This document shows, piece by piece, positions 29,579 through 37,549 of a DNA stretch of 64,000 nt (the stretch's first letter is position 1; each line of letters starts with the position of its first letter). Under the pieces are notes generated by a model. That model did not search any database. It was not told where the DNA came from and saw nothing but the letters and a program-made list of their open reading frames with translations. The stretch spans positions 31,988 through 95,987 of the forward strand of contig NZ_AZUZ01000015.1 in the NCBI RefSeq assembly GCF_000513955.1, written 5' to 3'. The stretch is from Pseudoxanthomonas suwonensis J47 (GTDB lineage Bacteria > Pseudomonadota > Gammaproteobacteria > Xanthomonadales > Xanthomonadaceae). The position numbers and the translations under genes are program-made.

Positions 29579-31426
29579 TCAGCGCGCCTTCGGCTTCCAG
29601 CGCAGGTTGATCCCGAACTCGCGCCCGGGCTGGTTGTACCAGTCCATCAGCTCGTAGTCGTGGTCGCCGACGTTGGTCACGCGCGCCTGCACCGTCCAGT
29701 CCGGGTGGAAGACGTATTCCACGCGCAGGTCCAGCGTGGAATAGCCGCCCACGCGCACCAGGTTGGCGGCGTCGTCGTAGCGGTGGCCGGCGGTGTTGAA
29801 GGTGGCGCCGATGGCCAGCGCGCCGAAGCTGCGGTCCAGGTCGATGCGGCCGGTGTCGCGCGAACGGCGCGGCAGCAGTTTGCCGTGGTTCGGGCCGGCC
29901 GAACGGTTGCGCGGATCGACGTGGCTGTACTGCGCCTGCAGGTCCCAACCGGCGACGGAAGTCGCGATCGTGGCCTCGCCGCCGCGCAGGCGCGCGGTGT
30001 CGATGTTGCCCGGCAGCGCGGTGGTGGAGTCGTAGCTGACCAGGTCGTCCACGTTGTTCTGGTACAGGTCCACGGTCCAGCGCCAGCCGTCGCCCCCGCC
30101 GGCGATGCCGAGGTTGAGGTTGCGCGATTCCTCCGGGCGCAGCGCCGGATTGCCGTAGTTCGGGTAGTACAGGTCGTTGAAGCTCGGCGCGCGGAAGCCT
30201 GTGGAGTAGCGCGCCGACAGGTGCAGGCCGCCGCTGGACTTCCAGCCCCAGCCGGCATTGCCGGTGGTGTGGCTGCCGAACTGCTCGTTGTCGTCGCCGC
30301 GCAGGCCCAGCTGCAGCTGCTGCGCACCGAAACGGCCGTGGTACTCGGCGAAGGCGCCGGTGTTGTCGCGGCTGTCGGCGACATAGGTGGTGGTACCGGT
30401 GATGCGGTCCTCGGCCCAGTCCACGCCGGCGATCAGCTGCTGGCCTTCGGCCAGCACGAACTCGCCCTGCAGCGCGGCCTGCCCGCGGCGCGTCTCCAGG
30501 CTGCCGGCCAGGCCGAAGGGGCTGTAGTCGTCGGAGCGGTCGTCGTTGCGGCCGAGGCTGGCCTGCAGCGCGACGCGTGCGTTCGGCGCGTAGCGCAGTT
30601 TGCCGGAGAGCACCTGCTGTACGGTTTCCGAATAGTCGGCCCAGCTGCCGTCGTAGTGGTTGTAGCCGTCGGCGCGCAGCGCGCTGCCTTCCAGCGTCCA
30701 CGCCTCGCCGAGGCGACCGCCGCCGCGCACGCTGGCCGAACGGTTGCGGTAGCCGTCGCGGTCGGGCTGTTCGGCGAAGCAGCCTGCGCCCCAGCCGGCG
30801 GTGGTGCCGTCGCAGGCGTTGATGCCATCGGTGCGCAGCAGGGCGACGTCGGCGCCGAACCAGCCGCGCTCGTTGCCCACGCCCAGGCCGGCGCTGGCTT
30901 CGCGCAGGCCGTTGCTGCCGGCGCCGAGCATCGCGCGCGGCTGCAGGCCGTCGCGGTCGCGGCGGGTGAACACCTGGATCACCCCGCCGATCGCATCGGC
31001 GCCATACAGGCTCGAGTGTGGCCCGCGCACGATCTCGATGCGCTCGATCTGCTCGACCGGCAGGTCCTGCAGCGCCGCCAGGCCGGCGGTGGCCGAGCCC
31101 ATGCGCACGCCGTCGACCAGCACCAGCAGCTGGTTGGAGCCGGCGCCGCGCAGGAACAGCGAGGTCTGCTTGCCCAGCCCGCCGGTGTTGGTGAGGTTGA
31201 TGCCGGCGCGGCCGGCGAGCAGCTGCTGCAGCGAGGTGGCCTGGCTGCGCTCGATCTCGGCGCGGCCGATCACCTGCGCCGGCGAAAGGCTGTCGCGCAG
31301 CGCGATCTCGGTGCGGGTGGCGGTGACCAGCACCTCGTCGAGTTCGGTGGCCGGATCCTGGGCGAAAGCGGGGAGGGAAGCTGCCAGCGCCAGGGCGACG
31401 GCGGCGGCGAGCGGACGGAAGATCAT
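29579..31426 (-). CDS. btuB: TonB-dependent vitamin B12 outer-membrane receptor
   Basis: 615-residue outer-membrane beta-barrel for cobalamin uptake. Signal peptide MIFRPLAAAVALALAASLPAFAQ; TonB box region DEVLVTATR; plug domain (AGINLTNTGGLGKQTSLFLRG, then EIVRGPHSSLYGADAIGGVI); C-terminal barrel ending FGINLRWKPKAR with no terminal aromatic. GGAG eight bases before the ATG at 31426 decides the start; another ATG lies at 31438. The cobalamin riboswitch upstream strongly supports B12 as the ligand. A btuFCD importer is not in the window. Confidence 0.93.
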   Translation of the reverse strand: MIFRPLAAAVALALAASLPAFAQDPATELDEVLVTATRTEIALRDSLSPAQVIGRAEIERSQATSLQQLLAGRAGINLTNTGGLGKQTSLFLRGAGSNQLLVLVDGVRMGSATAGLAALQDLPVEQIERIEIVRGPHSSLYGADAIGGVIQVFTRRDRDGLQPRAMLGAGSNGLREASAGLGVGNERGWFGADVALLRTDGINACDGTTAGWGAGCFAEQPDRDGYRNRSASVRGGGRLGEAWTLEGSALRADGYNHYDGSWADYSETVQQVLSGKLRYAPNARVALQASLGRNDDRSDDYSPFGLAGSLETRRGQAALQGEFVLAEGQQLIAGVDWAEDRITGTTTYVADSRDNTGAFAEYHGRFGAQQLQLGLRGDDNEQFGSHTTGNAGWGWKSSGGLHLSARYSTGFRAPSFNDLYYPNYGNPALRPEESRNLNLGIAGGGDGWRWTVDLYQNNVDDLVSYDSTTALPGNIDTARLRGGEATIATSVAGWDLQAQYSHVDPRNRSAGPNHGKLLPRRSRDTGRIDLDRSFGALAIGATFNTAGHRYDDAANLVRVGGYSTLDLRVEYVFHPDWTVQARVTNVGDHDYELMDWYNQPGREFGINLRWKPKAR

Positions 31427-31557
31427 CGATGGCTCCATGCGTACTTGGCGCCGCACCCGGCGCCAGGGAGTGGGAGTCGCGCGGGAGGACGCATGGAAGC
31501 GGACAGGCGCACGGCGGCGCCGGCACGCCGCGACGCCCTCCGCATCGCAACCTGGGT

Positions 31558-31762
31558 CCGCAAGGCCGGTCTCCGGGCTCGCGACCGGGAACGCGGCGTG
31601 GTGCCGGGCTCCAACCGCGACGCCTTCCCGTGCCTGGGCACAGTGGCGGATGTCGCGGCGTTGCGTTCGCTTACCGTTGCGGGGGCAGCGCCGGCCTTGT
31701 CCTTGCGGACGCACCGGCTTCCCGTTTCAACCCGGCCGGCGGCTGCCGGCAAGGTCACCTTG
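31558..31762 (-). ncRNA. cobalamin (B12) riboswitch upstream of btuB
   Basis: Read on the minus strand, the landmarks appear in order: GGTGACCTTGCC and GGGAAGCCGGTG at the 5' side, GCTGCCCCCGCAACGGTAA, the B12 box GCCACTG (complement near 31641), GGGAAGGCGTC, and the closing GAGCCCGGAGACCGGCC (complement near 31566-31581). This is the AdoCbl-class layout. It should turn btuB expression down when cobalamin is plentiful, by translation or termination control. Confidence 0.93.
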
Positions 31763-31822
31763 CGTGCGGGGATTGTAGGTCATCGCCCCGGGCACCGGGG
31801 CCGCCGATCTGCGACCGGCCGC

Positions 31823-32215
31823 TCAGGCCGGGAGGTCGTCGCCTTCGTCCGCGGGGCCGTCGGCCACCGCGTCGTCGCCCTCGGCGCGGACTTCGCCATT
31901 GCTGTCGTAGAAGGCGGTGGTCACCGGCCCGCCGACCGGGCGCCCACGCGCCGGCGGCAGCGCCGCGGTGAGCTGTTCCAGCTCGGCCAGCAGCTGCTGG
32001 CGCCGGTCCTCGGGCACGTCGTGCCAGTGGCAGCCGGTGAGGGCGCCCTCGAGGGCGTAGAGCAGGTTGAGGCTGGGCTTGAAGCCGGCGCGGCGGACCT
32101 TGAGGAAGGCCTGCACCGCCCCGGCGGCGGCCAGGTCCTCGGCGCTGCGCAGGCCCACCTGGCGCAGCCACGCCGCGCTCTTGGGGCCGATGTTGCGCAG
32201 CTGCGCCGTGCTCAT
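31823..32215 (-). CDS. TfoX/Sxy C-terminal domain protein
   Basis: 130-residue protein. The first part (MSTAQLRNIGPKSAAWLRQVG) is the helix-hairpin-helix of the TfoX C-terminal domain, continuing through ALEGALTGCHWHDVPEDRRQ; an acidic low-complexity tail ends it. TfoX/Sxy promotes competence gene expression with CRP in Haemophilus and Vibrio, but this protein lacks the N-terminal domain, so a competence role is uncertain. Its ATG overlaps the stop of the Met-sulfoxide reductase gene by four bases, implying coupled translation. Confidence 0.75.
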   Translation of the reverse strand: MSTAQLRNIGPKSAAWLRQVGLRSAEDLAAAGAVQAFLKVRRAGFKPSLNLLYALEGALTGCHWHDVPEDRRQQLLAELEQLTAALPPARGRPVGGPVTTAFYDSNGEVRAEGDDAVADGPADEGDDLPA

Positions 32216-32697
32216 TGCAGCGACTCGACGAAGGCCGCGGCGATCGCTTCCAGGCCGCGCTGGTCGTCGGCGTCGAAGCGGTCCGGTTCCGGGCTGTCCA
32301 GGTCGAACACGCCGACCAGTTCGCCGTCGTGGACCAGCGGCACCACCAGTTCCGAGCGCGAGGCCGGGTCGCAGGCGATGTGCCCGGGGAAGGCGTGCAC
32401 GTCCGCCACGCGCTGGGTCTGGCGGGTCGACGCGGCCGCGCCGCACACGCCCTTGTCCAGCGGGATGCGCACGCAGGCCGGCAGGCCCTGGAACGGGCCG
32501 ACCACCAGCTCGGTGCCGTCGTAGAAGTAGAAGCCCACCCAGTTCAGCGAGGGCAGGGCGTGGTAGACCAGCGCCGACAGGTTGGCCGCGTTGGCGACGC
32601 GGTCGCGTTCGCCATGGAGGAGGCCGCGTGCCTGGGCGAGCAGCTGCTCGTACTGGGCCGGCTTGTCGCCGGCGAGGGGGATGGCGTCGAAGGACAT
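32212..32697 (-). CDS. msrC: free methionine-R-sulfoxide reductase (GAF domain)
   Basis: 161-residue GAF-domain enzyme that reduces free L-methionine-(R)-sulfoxide. Conserved features: LNWVGFYFYDGTELVVGPFQG, the catalytic-region cysteines in KGVCGAAA and ACDPASRSELVVPL, and GVFDLDSPEPDRFD. Length fits E. coli MsrC/YebR (165). The ATG at 32697 gives MSFDAIPLAGDKP; the upstream extension overlaps the bioD promoter. Divergent from bioD. Confidence 0.88.
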   Translation of the reverse strand: MSFDAIPLAGDKPAQYEQLLAQARGLLHGERDRVANAANLSALVYHALPSLNWVGFYFYDGTELVVGPFQGLPACVRIPLDKGVCGAAASTRQTQRVADVHAFPGHIACDPASRSELVVPLVHDGELVGVFDLDSPEPDRFDADDQRGLEAIAAAFVESLQ

Positions 32698-32752
32698 GGC
32701 CGCATGGTACCGCTTCGGGCGCCGGGCCCGCAGGCGGGGCGCGGCGCGCCCG

Positions 32753-32758
32753 TATGAT
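32753..32758 (+). promoter_or_regulatory. -10 element of the bioD promoter
   Basis: TATGAT in CCGTATGATGCGG, 28 bases before the bioD ATG. No BirA-type palindrome was recognised nearby. Confidence 0.5.
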
Positions 32759-32785
32759 GCGGGGCCTTTCCCGTTCCCGGCCGCC

Positions 32786-33475
32786 ATGGACCTCGCCATC
32801 CCCGACCGCTGCTACGTCACCGGCACCGACACCGGCGCCGGCAAGACCCTGGCCAGCTGCAGCCTGCTGCACGCGCTGCGCGCCGGCGGCCGGCGCGCGG
32901 TGGGGATGAAGCCGGTGGCCAGCGGCTGCGAACGGGTCGAGGGCACCTGGCGCAATGCCGACGCGCTGGCCCTGCAGGCGGCCAGCGATCCGCGCCCGGA
33001 CTACGCCGACCTCAACCCGTACGCGCTGCCCGAACCGCTGGCGCCGGAACTCGCCGCCCGCGCGGCCGGGATCGAGGTGGCGTTGCCGCCGCTGCTGGAG
33101 GCTTTCGCCCGCCTGCGTGCGCAGGCCGATGTGGTGGTGGTGGAGGGCGTGGGCGGCTGGGCCGCGCCGCTGGCCGGCGACCTCGACCAGGCGGATCTGG
33201 TGCGCGCGCTGCAGGCGCCGGTGGTGCTGGTGGTGGGCCTGCGCCTGGGCTGCCTCAACCATGCGCGGCTGACCGCCGCGGCGATCGCCGCCGACGGCTG
33301 CGAACTGGTGGGCTGGATCGCCAGCGAGGTCGACCCGGACATGGCCTGCCGCGAGGAGAACCTGGCGCTGCTGGCGCAGCGGCTGCCGGCGCCGTGCGTG
33401 GGCCACCTGCCGTATTCGCCGGACCCGCAGCCGGCGGCGCTGGCATCGCGCCTCGCGCTGGGCGCGCGCGCATAA
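32786..33475 (+). CDS. bioD: dethiobiotin synthetase
   Basis: Closes the ureido ring of biotin: carboxylates 7,8-diaminopelargonate with ATP. The 229-residue P-loop protein has GTDTGAGKT (residues 12-20), the substrate lysine in GMKPVASGC, and VVEGVGGWAAPL. Length matches E. coli BioD (225). It stands alone; other bio genes are not in the window. A terminator hairpin follows directly. Confidence 0.95.
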   Translation: MDLAIPDRCYVTGTDTGAGKTLASCSLLHALRAGGRRAVGMKPVASGCERVEGTWRNADALALQAASDPRPDYADLNPYALPEPLAPELAARAAGIEVALPPLLEAFARLRAQADVVVVEGVGGWAAPLAGDLDQADLVRALQAPVVLVVGLRLGCLNHARLTAAAIAADGCELVGWIASEVDPDMACREENLALLAQRLPAPCVGHLPYSPDPQPAALASRLALGARA

Positions 33476-33510
33476 AAAGACCCGGCAGAGGGAGGGATCT
33501 GCCGGGTCCG
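33474..33510. terminator. terminator between bioD and the phasin gene
   Basis: Eleven-base-pair stem GACCCGGCAGA / TCTGCCGGGTC (33479-33508). A five-A run on its left side gives a U-tract for minus-strand transcripts, so it best fits the phasin message, but it can also stop bioD. Confidence 0.85.
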
Positions 33511-33579
33511 GGTTTGCGCGGGGGAGGGGATCCGCGCAAATTCAGTTGTCGCCCGCGCGCCAGGCGCGCGGTGGCGCGA

Positions 33580-33969
33580 TCAGCGCTTGGCGGCCTTCGC
33601 AGCCTTGGCCACGGTGGCCTGGGCCTGCTCGGTGGCGGCCTCGAACTGGCTCTTGGCCAGCTGGCCGAGGGCCTCGCTGGTCTTGAGGGTCAGGCCGAAC
33701 ACTTCCTGGCCGGCGGCGGCGACGCGCTCGGCGTTGTCGCGGGCAACCTGCAGGCCCTTCGGGAACAGGCTCTTGTAGGCCTCCAGGTCGCGGGCTTCGG
33801 CCAGCTCACCGAGGTAGCTGGTGGTGGCGTCGATGTTCTTCTCGAAGGTCCGCAGCTGCACGCCGAAGACGGTCTCGGCGTTTTCCAGCGCCAGGCGGTT
33901 CACACGCGTGGCCACAGCGGCGAGCTGGTGGGTATAGGCGCTGAACTGGTCATTGAACTGGTACGACAT
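33580..33969 (-). CDS. phasin family protein
   Basis: 129-residue amphipathic helical protein of the phasin family, which coats polyhydroxyalkanoate granules. It opens MSYQFNDQFSAYTHQLAAVATRVNRLALEN, carries GVQLRTFEKNIDATTSYLGELAEARD, and ends in an Ala/Lys-rich tail (ATVAKAAKAAKR). Phasin-like proteins also occur in bacteria without PHA, so granule binding is inferred. No PHA synthase is in the window. A 17-base palindrome lies 53 bases upstream. Confidence 0.82.
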   Translation of the reverse strand: MSYQFNDQFSAYTHQLAAVATRVNRLALENAETVFGVQLRTFEKNIDATTSYLGELAEARDLEAYKSLFPKGLQVARDNAERVAAAGQEVFGLTLKTSEALGQLAKSQFEAATEQAQATVAKAAKAAKR

Positions 33970-34021
33970 GGCGGTCTCCGTTACGGATTGCCTGATGATG
34001 CGGTGCAGCATACAGCGGTCT

Positions 34022-34038
34022 TTGTTGCAATGCAACAA
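34022..34038. promoter_or_regulatory. TTGTTGCA-A-TGCAACAA palindrome upstream of the phasin gene
   Basis: Perfect 17-base dyad with a single central base, 53 to 69 bases before the phasin ATG in the only AT-rich patch nearby. PhaR repressors of PHA metabolism recognise TGC/GCA-rich sites at phasin promoters in other proteobacteria, so this is a candidate PhaR-type operator. Confidence 0.5.
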
Positions 34039-34174
34039 GATCCGGCAGATATTTTTCCCTTCGTTCAGGATCCTTTGGATTCAAGGACTTGGTTGCGCAC
34101 GGCCACGCCCCCGGGGCCGCCTGGGCGGCCCGGAGGGCGGGATTTGCGCGTGAAGGGCCCCGCGGGCCGGGGCC

Positions 34175-34528
34175 TCAGCCCCGGTAGCGGCAGCCGGAAG
34201 TGCAGGTCTCGTGGACCACGACCTCGCTCAGCAGCGGCAGCGCCGGCTTGAGCCGGGCCCAGATCCACGCCGCCAGCCGTTCGCTGGTCGGGTTTTCCAG
34301 GCCCTCGATCTCGTTGAGGTAGTGGTGGTCCAGCTGCTCGTACAGTGGCTTGAACGCGGACTTGATCTCGGCGAAGTCCATCACCCAGCCGGTGTGCGGA
34401 TCGGCCTCGCCGGAAACATGGATTTCCACCCGGAACGAATGCCCGTGCAGGCGCGCGCACTTGTGCCCTTCAGGCACGTTCGGCAGGCGGTGCGCGGCTT
34501 CGAGGGTGAAGACCTTGAAGATGTCCAT
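34175..34528 (-). CDS. queD: 6-carboxy-5,6,7,8-tetrahydropterin synthase
   Basis: Converts dihydroneopterin triphosphate to 6-carboxytetrahydropterin for queuosine and other 7-deazapurines. The 117-residue T-fold protein has zinc ligands H13 (AAHRLP), H28 and H30 (LHGHSF), catalytic C24 (KCARLHG) and the closing [10 protein letters not shown]. Length matches E. coli QueD (121). Gene stands alone between the phasin and rhlE genes. Confidence 0.94.
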   Translation of the reverse strand: MDIFKVFTLEAAHRLPNVPEGHKCARLHGHSFRVEIHVSGEADPHTGWVMDFAEIKSAFKPLYEQLDHHYLNEIEGLENPTSERLAAWIWARLKPALPLLSEVVVHETCTSGCRYRG

Positions 34529-34563
34529 GCGTGGATTCTGTTACGCGGAGTGGAACCCGGCAA

Positions 34564-35952
34564 TCACGCCGGGGCGTGATTGCTGGTGTGGCTGCGGCGC
34601 GGGCCGCGGCCGTGCGGCTGCTGGCGACGGCCCGGGTTGGCCGCGGCCTTGCCGCCTTCGCGCTGCGGCTGGCCGCCTGCGGACTTCTTCGGACCGGCGT
34701 GCGCGTGGCGCGGCGCATCGCCGTGCGGACGGCGCGCGTGGCGACGCGGCGGACGCTGCCCGCCCGGCACCTCGGCCTTGCCCGGGGCGCTGTTGCCCCA
34801 GCGGATTGGCACCTGCGGCTCGAAGCCCGGCAGGTCGCGGATCTCCATGTCGCGGCCGAGCAGGCGCACGATCTGGCGCAGCAGCTTGGCATCGTCCTGC
34901 GACACCAGCGACAGGGCCTCGCCGGTGGCGCCGTTGCGGCCGGTACGGCCGATGCGGTGCACGTAGTCCTCGGCCACCATCGGCAGATCGTAGTTGATCA
35001 CCCGCGGCAGCTGGTCGATGTCGATGCCGCGCGCGGCGATATCGGTCGCCACCAGCACCTTGACCTTGCCGGACTTGAAGTCGCTGAGCGCGCGCAGGCG
35101 CTGGCCCTGGCTCTTGTTGCCATGGATCGCGGCGGCCTGGATGCCGGCCTTCTCCAGATGGGTGGCCAGCTTGTCGCTGCCGTGCTTGGTCTTGGCGAAC
35201 ACCAGGGTCTGCACGCGCGTGTCCTGGCCCAGCAGGTGCAGCAGCAGTTCGCGCTTGCGGCCGGCGTCGACCGGATGCACGCGGTGGGCGATGGTCTCGG
35301 CCACGGTGTTCTGCGGAGTGACCTGGACTTCGCGCGGGCTGCGCATGAACTCCATGGCCAGCTGCTTGATCGACTCCGGGAAGGTCGCCGAGAACAGCAT
35401 GGTCTGCCGGTTCTGCTTCGGCAGCTTGGCCAGGATGCGCTTGATCGAGGGCAGGAAGCCCATGTCGAGCATGCGATCGGCCTCGTCCAGGATCAGCACC
35501 TCGATCCCGGACAGGTCGATGCTGCGGCGCTCGATGTGGTCGATCAGGCGGCCCGGGCAGGCGATGACCAGGTCCACGCCGCGACGCAGGGCGTCCAGCT
35601 GGTTGCCCATGCCCACGCCGCCGTAGATCACCGCGCTGGGGATGCGCAGGTACTTGCTGTAGCCGCGCAGGCTGTCATGCACCTGGGTGGCCAGTTCGCG
35701 GGTCGGGGCCAGCACCAGCGCGCGCGGGCGGCGCGGGCCGTTGACCGCCTGCGGTTTCGTGCCCAGGTGCTGCAGCAGCGGCAGGCCGAACGCGGCGGTC
35801 TTGCCGGTGCCGGTCTGCGCGCCGGCCAGCAGGTCGTGGCCCTGCAGTGCCAGCGGGATGGCCTGCTGCTGGATCGGGGTGGGGTTCTCGTAGCCCTGCT
35901 CGGCCAGCGCACGCAGCAGGAAGGGCGCAAGGCCCAGGGTTTCAAACGACAT
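34564..35952 (-). CDS. rhlE: DEAD-box RNA helicase, RhlE type
   Basis: 462-residue ATP-dependent RNA helicase acting in ribosome assembly or RNA decay. Q motif region FETLGLAPFLLRALAEQGY...TPIQQQAIP, motif I AQTGTGKT, Ia PTRELATQ, DEAD box LILDEADRM, SAT in MLFSATFP, V in VLVATDIAARGIDI, VI YVHRIGRTGR. The core ends near residue 375 and a basic Arg/Gly/His/Pro-rich tail of about 85 residues follows, typical of RhlE. GGAG eight bases before the ATG at 35952 decides the start. A long leader precedes it. Confidence 0.93.
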   Translation of the reverse strand: MSFETLGLAPFLLRALAEQGYENPTPIQQQAIPLALQGHDLLAGAQTGTGKTAAFGLPLLQHLGTKPQAVNGPRRPRALVLAPTRELATQVHDSLRGYSKYLRIPSAVIYGGVGMGNQLDALRRGVDLVIACPGRLIDHIERRSIDLSGIEVLILDEADRMLDMGFLPSIKRILAKLPKQNRQTMLFSATFPESIKQLAMEFMRSPREVQVTPQNTVAETIAHRVHPVDAGRKRELLLHLLGQDTRVQTLVFAKTKHGSDKLATHLEKAGIQAAAIHGNKSQGQRLRALSDFKSGKVKVLVATDIAARGIDIDQLPRVINYDLPMVAEDYVHRIGRTGRNGATGEALSLVSQDDAKLLRQIVRLLGRDMEIRDLPGFEPQVPIRWGNSAPGKAEVPGGQRPPRRHARRPHGDAPRHAHAGPKKSAGGQPQREGGKAAANPGRRQQPHGRGPRRSHTSNHAPA

Positions 35953-35967
35953 TGGAAGCTCCATGGC

Positions 35968-36180
35968 AAAACCCGCGGAGGCTCGCGCCTGCGGGCTGAT
36001 CGGTCATGCGATCGGTGACTCGGAGCGTTCCCGTGAACCGCGCTGCGAGAAGTGGATGGCCGGAATCGGCCCGGTTGCCTGGCGAATGGCGTCGGAGTGG
36101 GACGGCGCGCCGGGGAGTTCCGGGGCTGCCGTTCCCCGAGGGAAACGGACGGCCGCCTGGCAACCAGGCCGCCGATTCTA
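35968..36180 (-). promoter_or_regulatory. rhlE leader with terminator-like hairpin and short upstream ORF
   Basis: A minus-strand TAGAAT (complement at 36175-36180) would start transcription near 36168, giving a leader of about 215 bases. Just before the gene the leader carries CCCGCAGG-CGCGAG-CCTCCGCGGG followed by TTTT (complement 35968-35995), which looks like an intrinsic terminator. A 21-codon reading frame (MTDQPAGASLRGFC...) runs through it and ends at 35942, ten bases inside rhlE. The layout suggests attenuation or translational coupling. The stretch 36181-36389 shows no gene and no further signal. Confidence 0.4.
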
Positions 36181-36389
36181 CGCGAAGCCGGCCGTTCCCG
36201 CCCGTACGCCTGGCCGGATCGTTCAGGGGAGAGGGCTTCCGGCTGTCTCATCGAGTGCCCGCGGATAGGGCGGCGAGCTGGCGGAAGGGCCCGCTGCGGC
36301 ACGGCGGACCCCTACGCGACCTTTCCGCCGCTTTAGCCCGCCACCCCTCCGGGAAGGCCCTGCCCGGGAGTCCAGGTCCGTACCAAAGC

Positions 36390-36426
36390 GTTTCGAATGA
36401 AACAATCGCCTCGGAGCCGCTACAAT
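36390..36426 (+). promoter_or_regulatory. fahA promoter with GTTTC-N4-GAAAC operator-like dyad
   Basis: GTTTCGAATGAAAC at 36390-36403 is an inverted repeat with five-base arms. It overlaps the expected -35 region of a TACAAT -10 at 36421-36426, 28 bases before fahA. The position suits a repressor; the regulator is not known. Confidence 0.5.
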
Positions 36427-36453
36427 CCGCGGCCCCAGCAGCAGGAGTAGGCG

Positions 36454-37452
36454 ATGAAGCTCGGATCCCTCAAGGAAGGCGGCCGCGACGGCACCCTCGT
36501 GGTGGTATCGCGCGACCTGGCCCGCGCCGTGCGCGCCACCGGCATCGCCGCCACCCTGCAGCAGGCCCTGGACGACTGGCAGCGCGCCGCCCCGCGCCTG
36601 GTCGCCCTGGCCGCCGCGCTGGAAGCCGGCGAGGCCGAAGGCGCCTTCGAACTGGAGTTCGACGCCCTGGCCGCGCCGCTGCCGCGCGCCTACGAGTTCG
36701 TCGACGGTAGCGCCTACCTGCCGCACGTCGAGCGCGTGCGCCGCGCCCGCGGCGCCGAGGTGCCGGAGAGCTTCTACACCGACCCGCTGATGTACCAGGC
36801 CACCAGCGCCGGCTTCCTCGGCCCGCGCGACCCGGTGCGCGTGGTCAGCGAGGACTACGGCATCGACCTGGAAGCGGAGATCGTGGTGATCACCGACGAC
36901 GTGCCGATGGCGGCGACTCCGGAACAGGCCGCCGCGCACATCCAGCTGGTCGGCCTGGTCAACGACGTCTCGCTGCGCAACCTCATCCCGGCCGAACTGG
37001 CCAAGGGCTTCGGCTTCCTGCAGTCCAAGCCGCGTTCGGCGCTGTCGCCGGTGTTCGTGACGCCCGACGAGCTGGGCGAGGCCTGGCGCGGCAACAAGCT
37101 GCACCTGCCGCTGCTGACCCACATCAACGGCGAATGGTTCGGCGCGCCGGAAGCCGGCGAGGACATGCAGTTCGATTTCGCCCAGCTGGTCGCGCATGCG
37201 GCGAAGACCCGCCCGCTGGCGGCCGGCACCATCGTCGGCTCCGGCACCATCGCCAACCAGGACGTGTCCCGCGGCGCCTCCTGCTTCGCCGAGAAGCGCA
37301 CCGTCGAGGCGCTGCGCGACGGCAAGCCGAGCACCCCGTTCCTCAAGTTCGGCGACCGCGTGCGGATCGAGATGCTGGACCGCGAGGGCCGCAGCCTGTT
37401 CGGCGCGATCGAGCAGAAGATCGAGCGCCAGCCGCTGCCCGGCCAGGGCTGA
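36454..37452 (+). CDS. fahA: fumarylacetoacetate hydrolase
   Basis: Last step of tyrosine degradation: splits fumarylacetoacetate to fumarate and acetoacetate. The 332-residue FAH-fold protein shows DYGIDLEAEIVVITDD with the metal-binding acidic residues, LVNDVSLRNLIP, KGFGFLQSKPRSALSPVF, and GSGTIANQDVSRG. maiA follows 97 bases later, so the pair completes homogentisate breakdown from maleylacetoacetate. hmgA and hpd are not in the window. Confidence 0.93.
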   Translation: MKLGSLKEGGRDGTLVVVSRDLARAVRATGIAATLQQALDDWQRAAPRLVALAAALEAGEAEGAFELEFDALAAPLPRAYEFVDGSAYLPHVERVRRARGAEVPESFYTDPLMYQATSAGFLGPRDPVRVVSEDYGIDLEAEIVVITDDVPMAATPEQAAAHIQLVGLVNDVSLRNLIPAELAKGFGFLQSKPRSALSPVFVTPDELGEAWRGNKLHLPLLTHINGEWFGAPEAGEDMQFDFAQLVAHAAKTRPLAAGTIVGSGTIANQDVSRGASCFAEKRTVEALRDGKPSTPFLKFGDRVRIEMLDREGRSLFGAIEQKIERQPLPGQG

Positions 37453-37549
37453 GCCGGCAGGCGGCGCGGCGCCCGCGATGGGCGGCCGCCACGACGGCTG
37501 TGGCGCGCGCTATCGTGCGTCGCGCCGGCACGCATCGGGAGGGGAGGCG

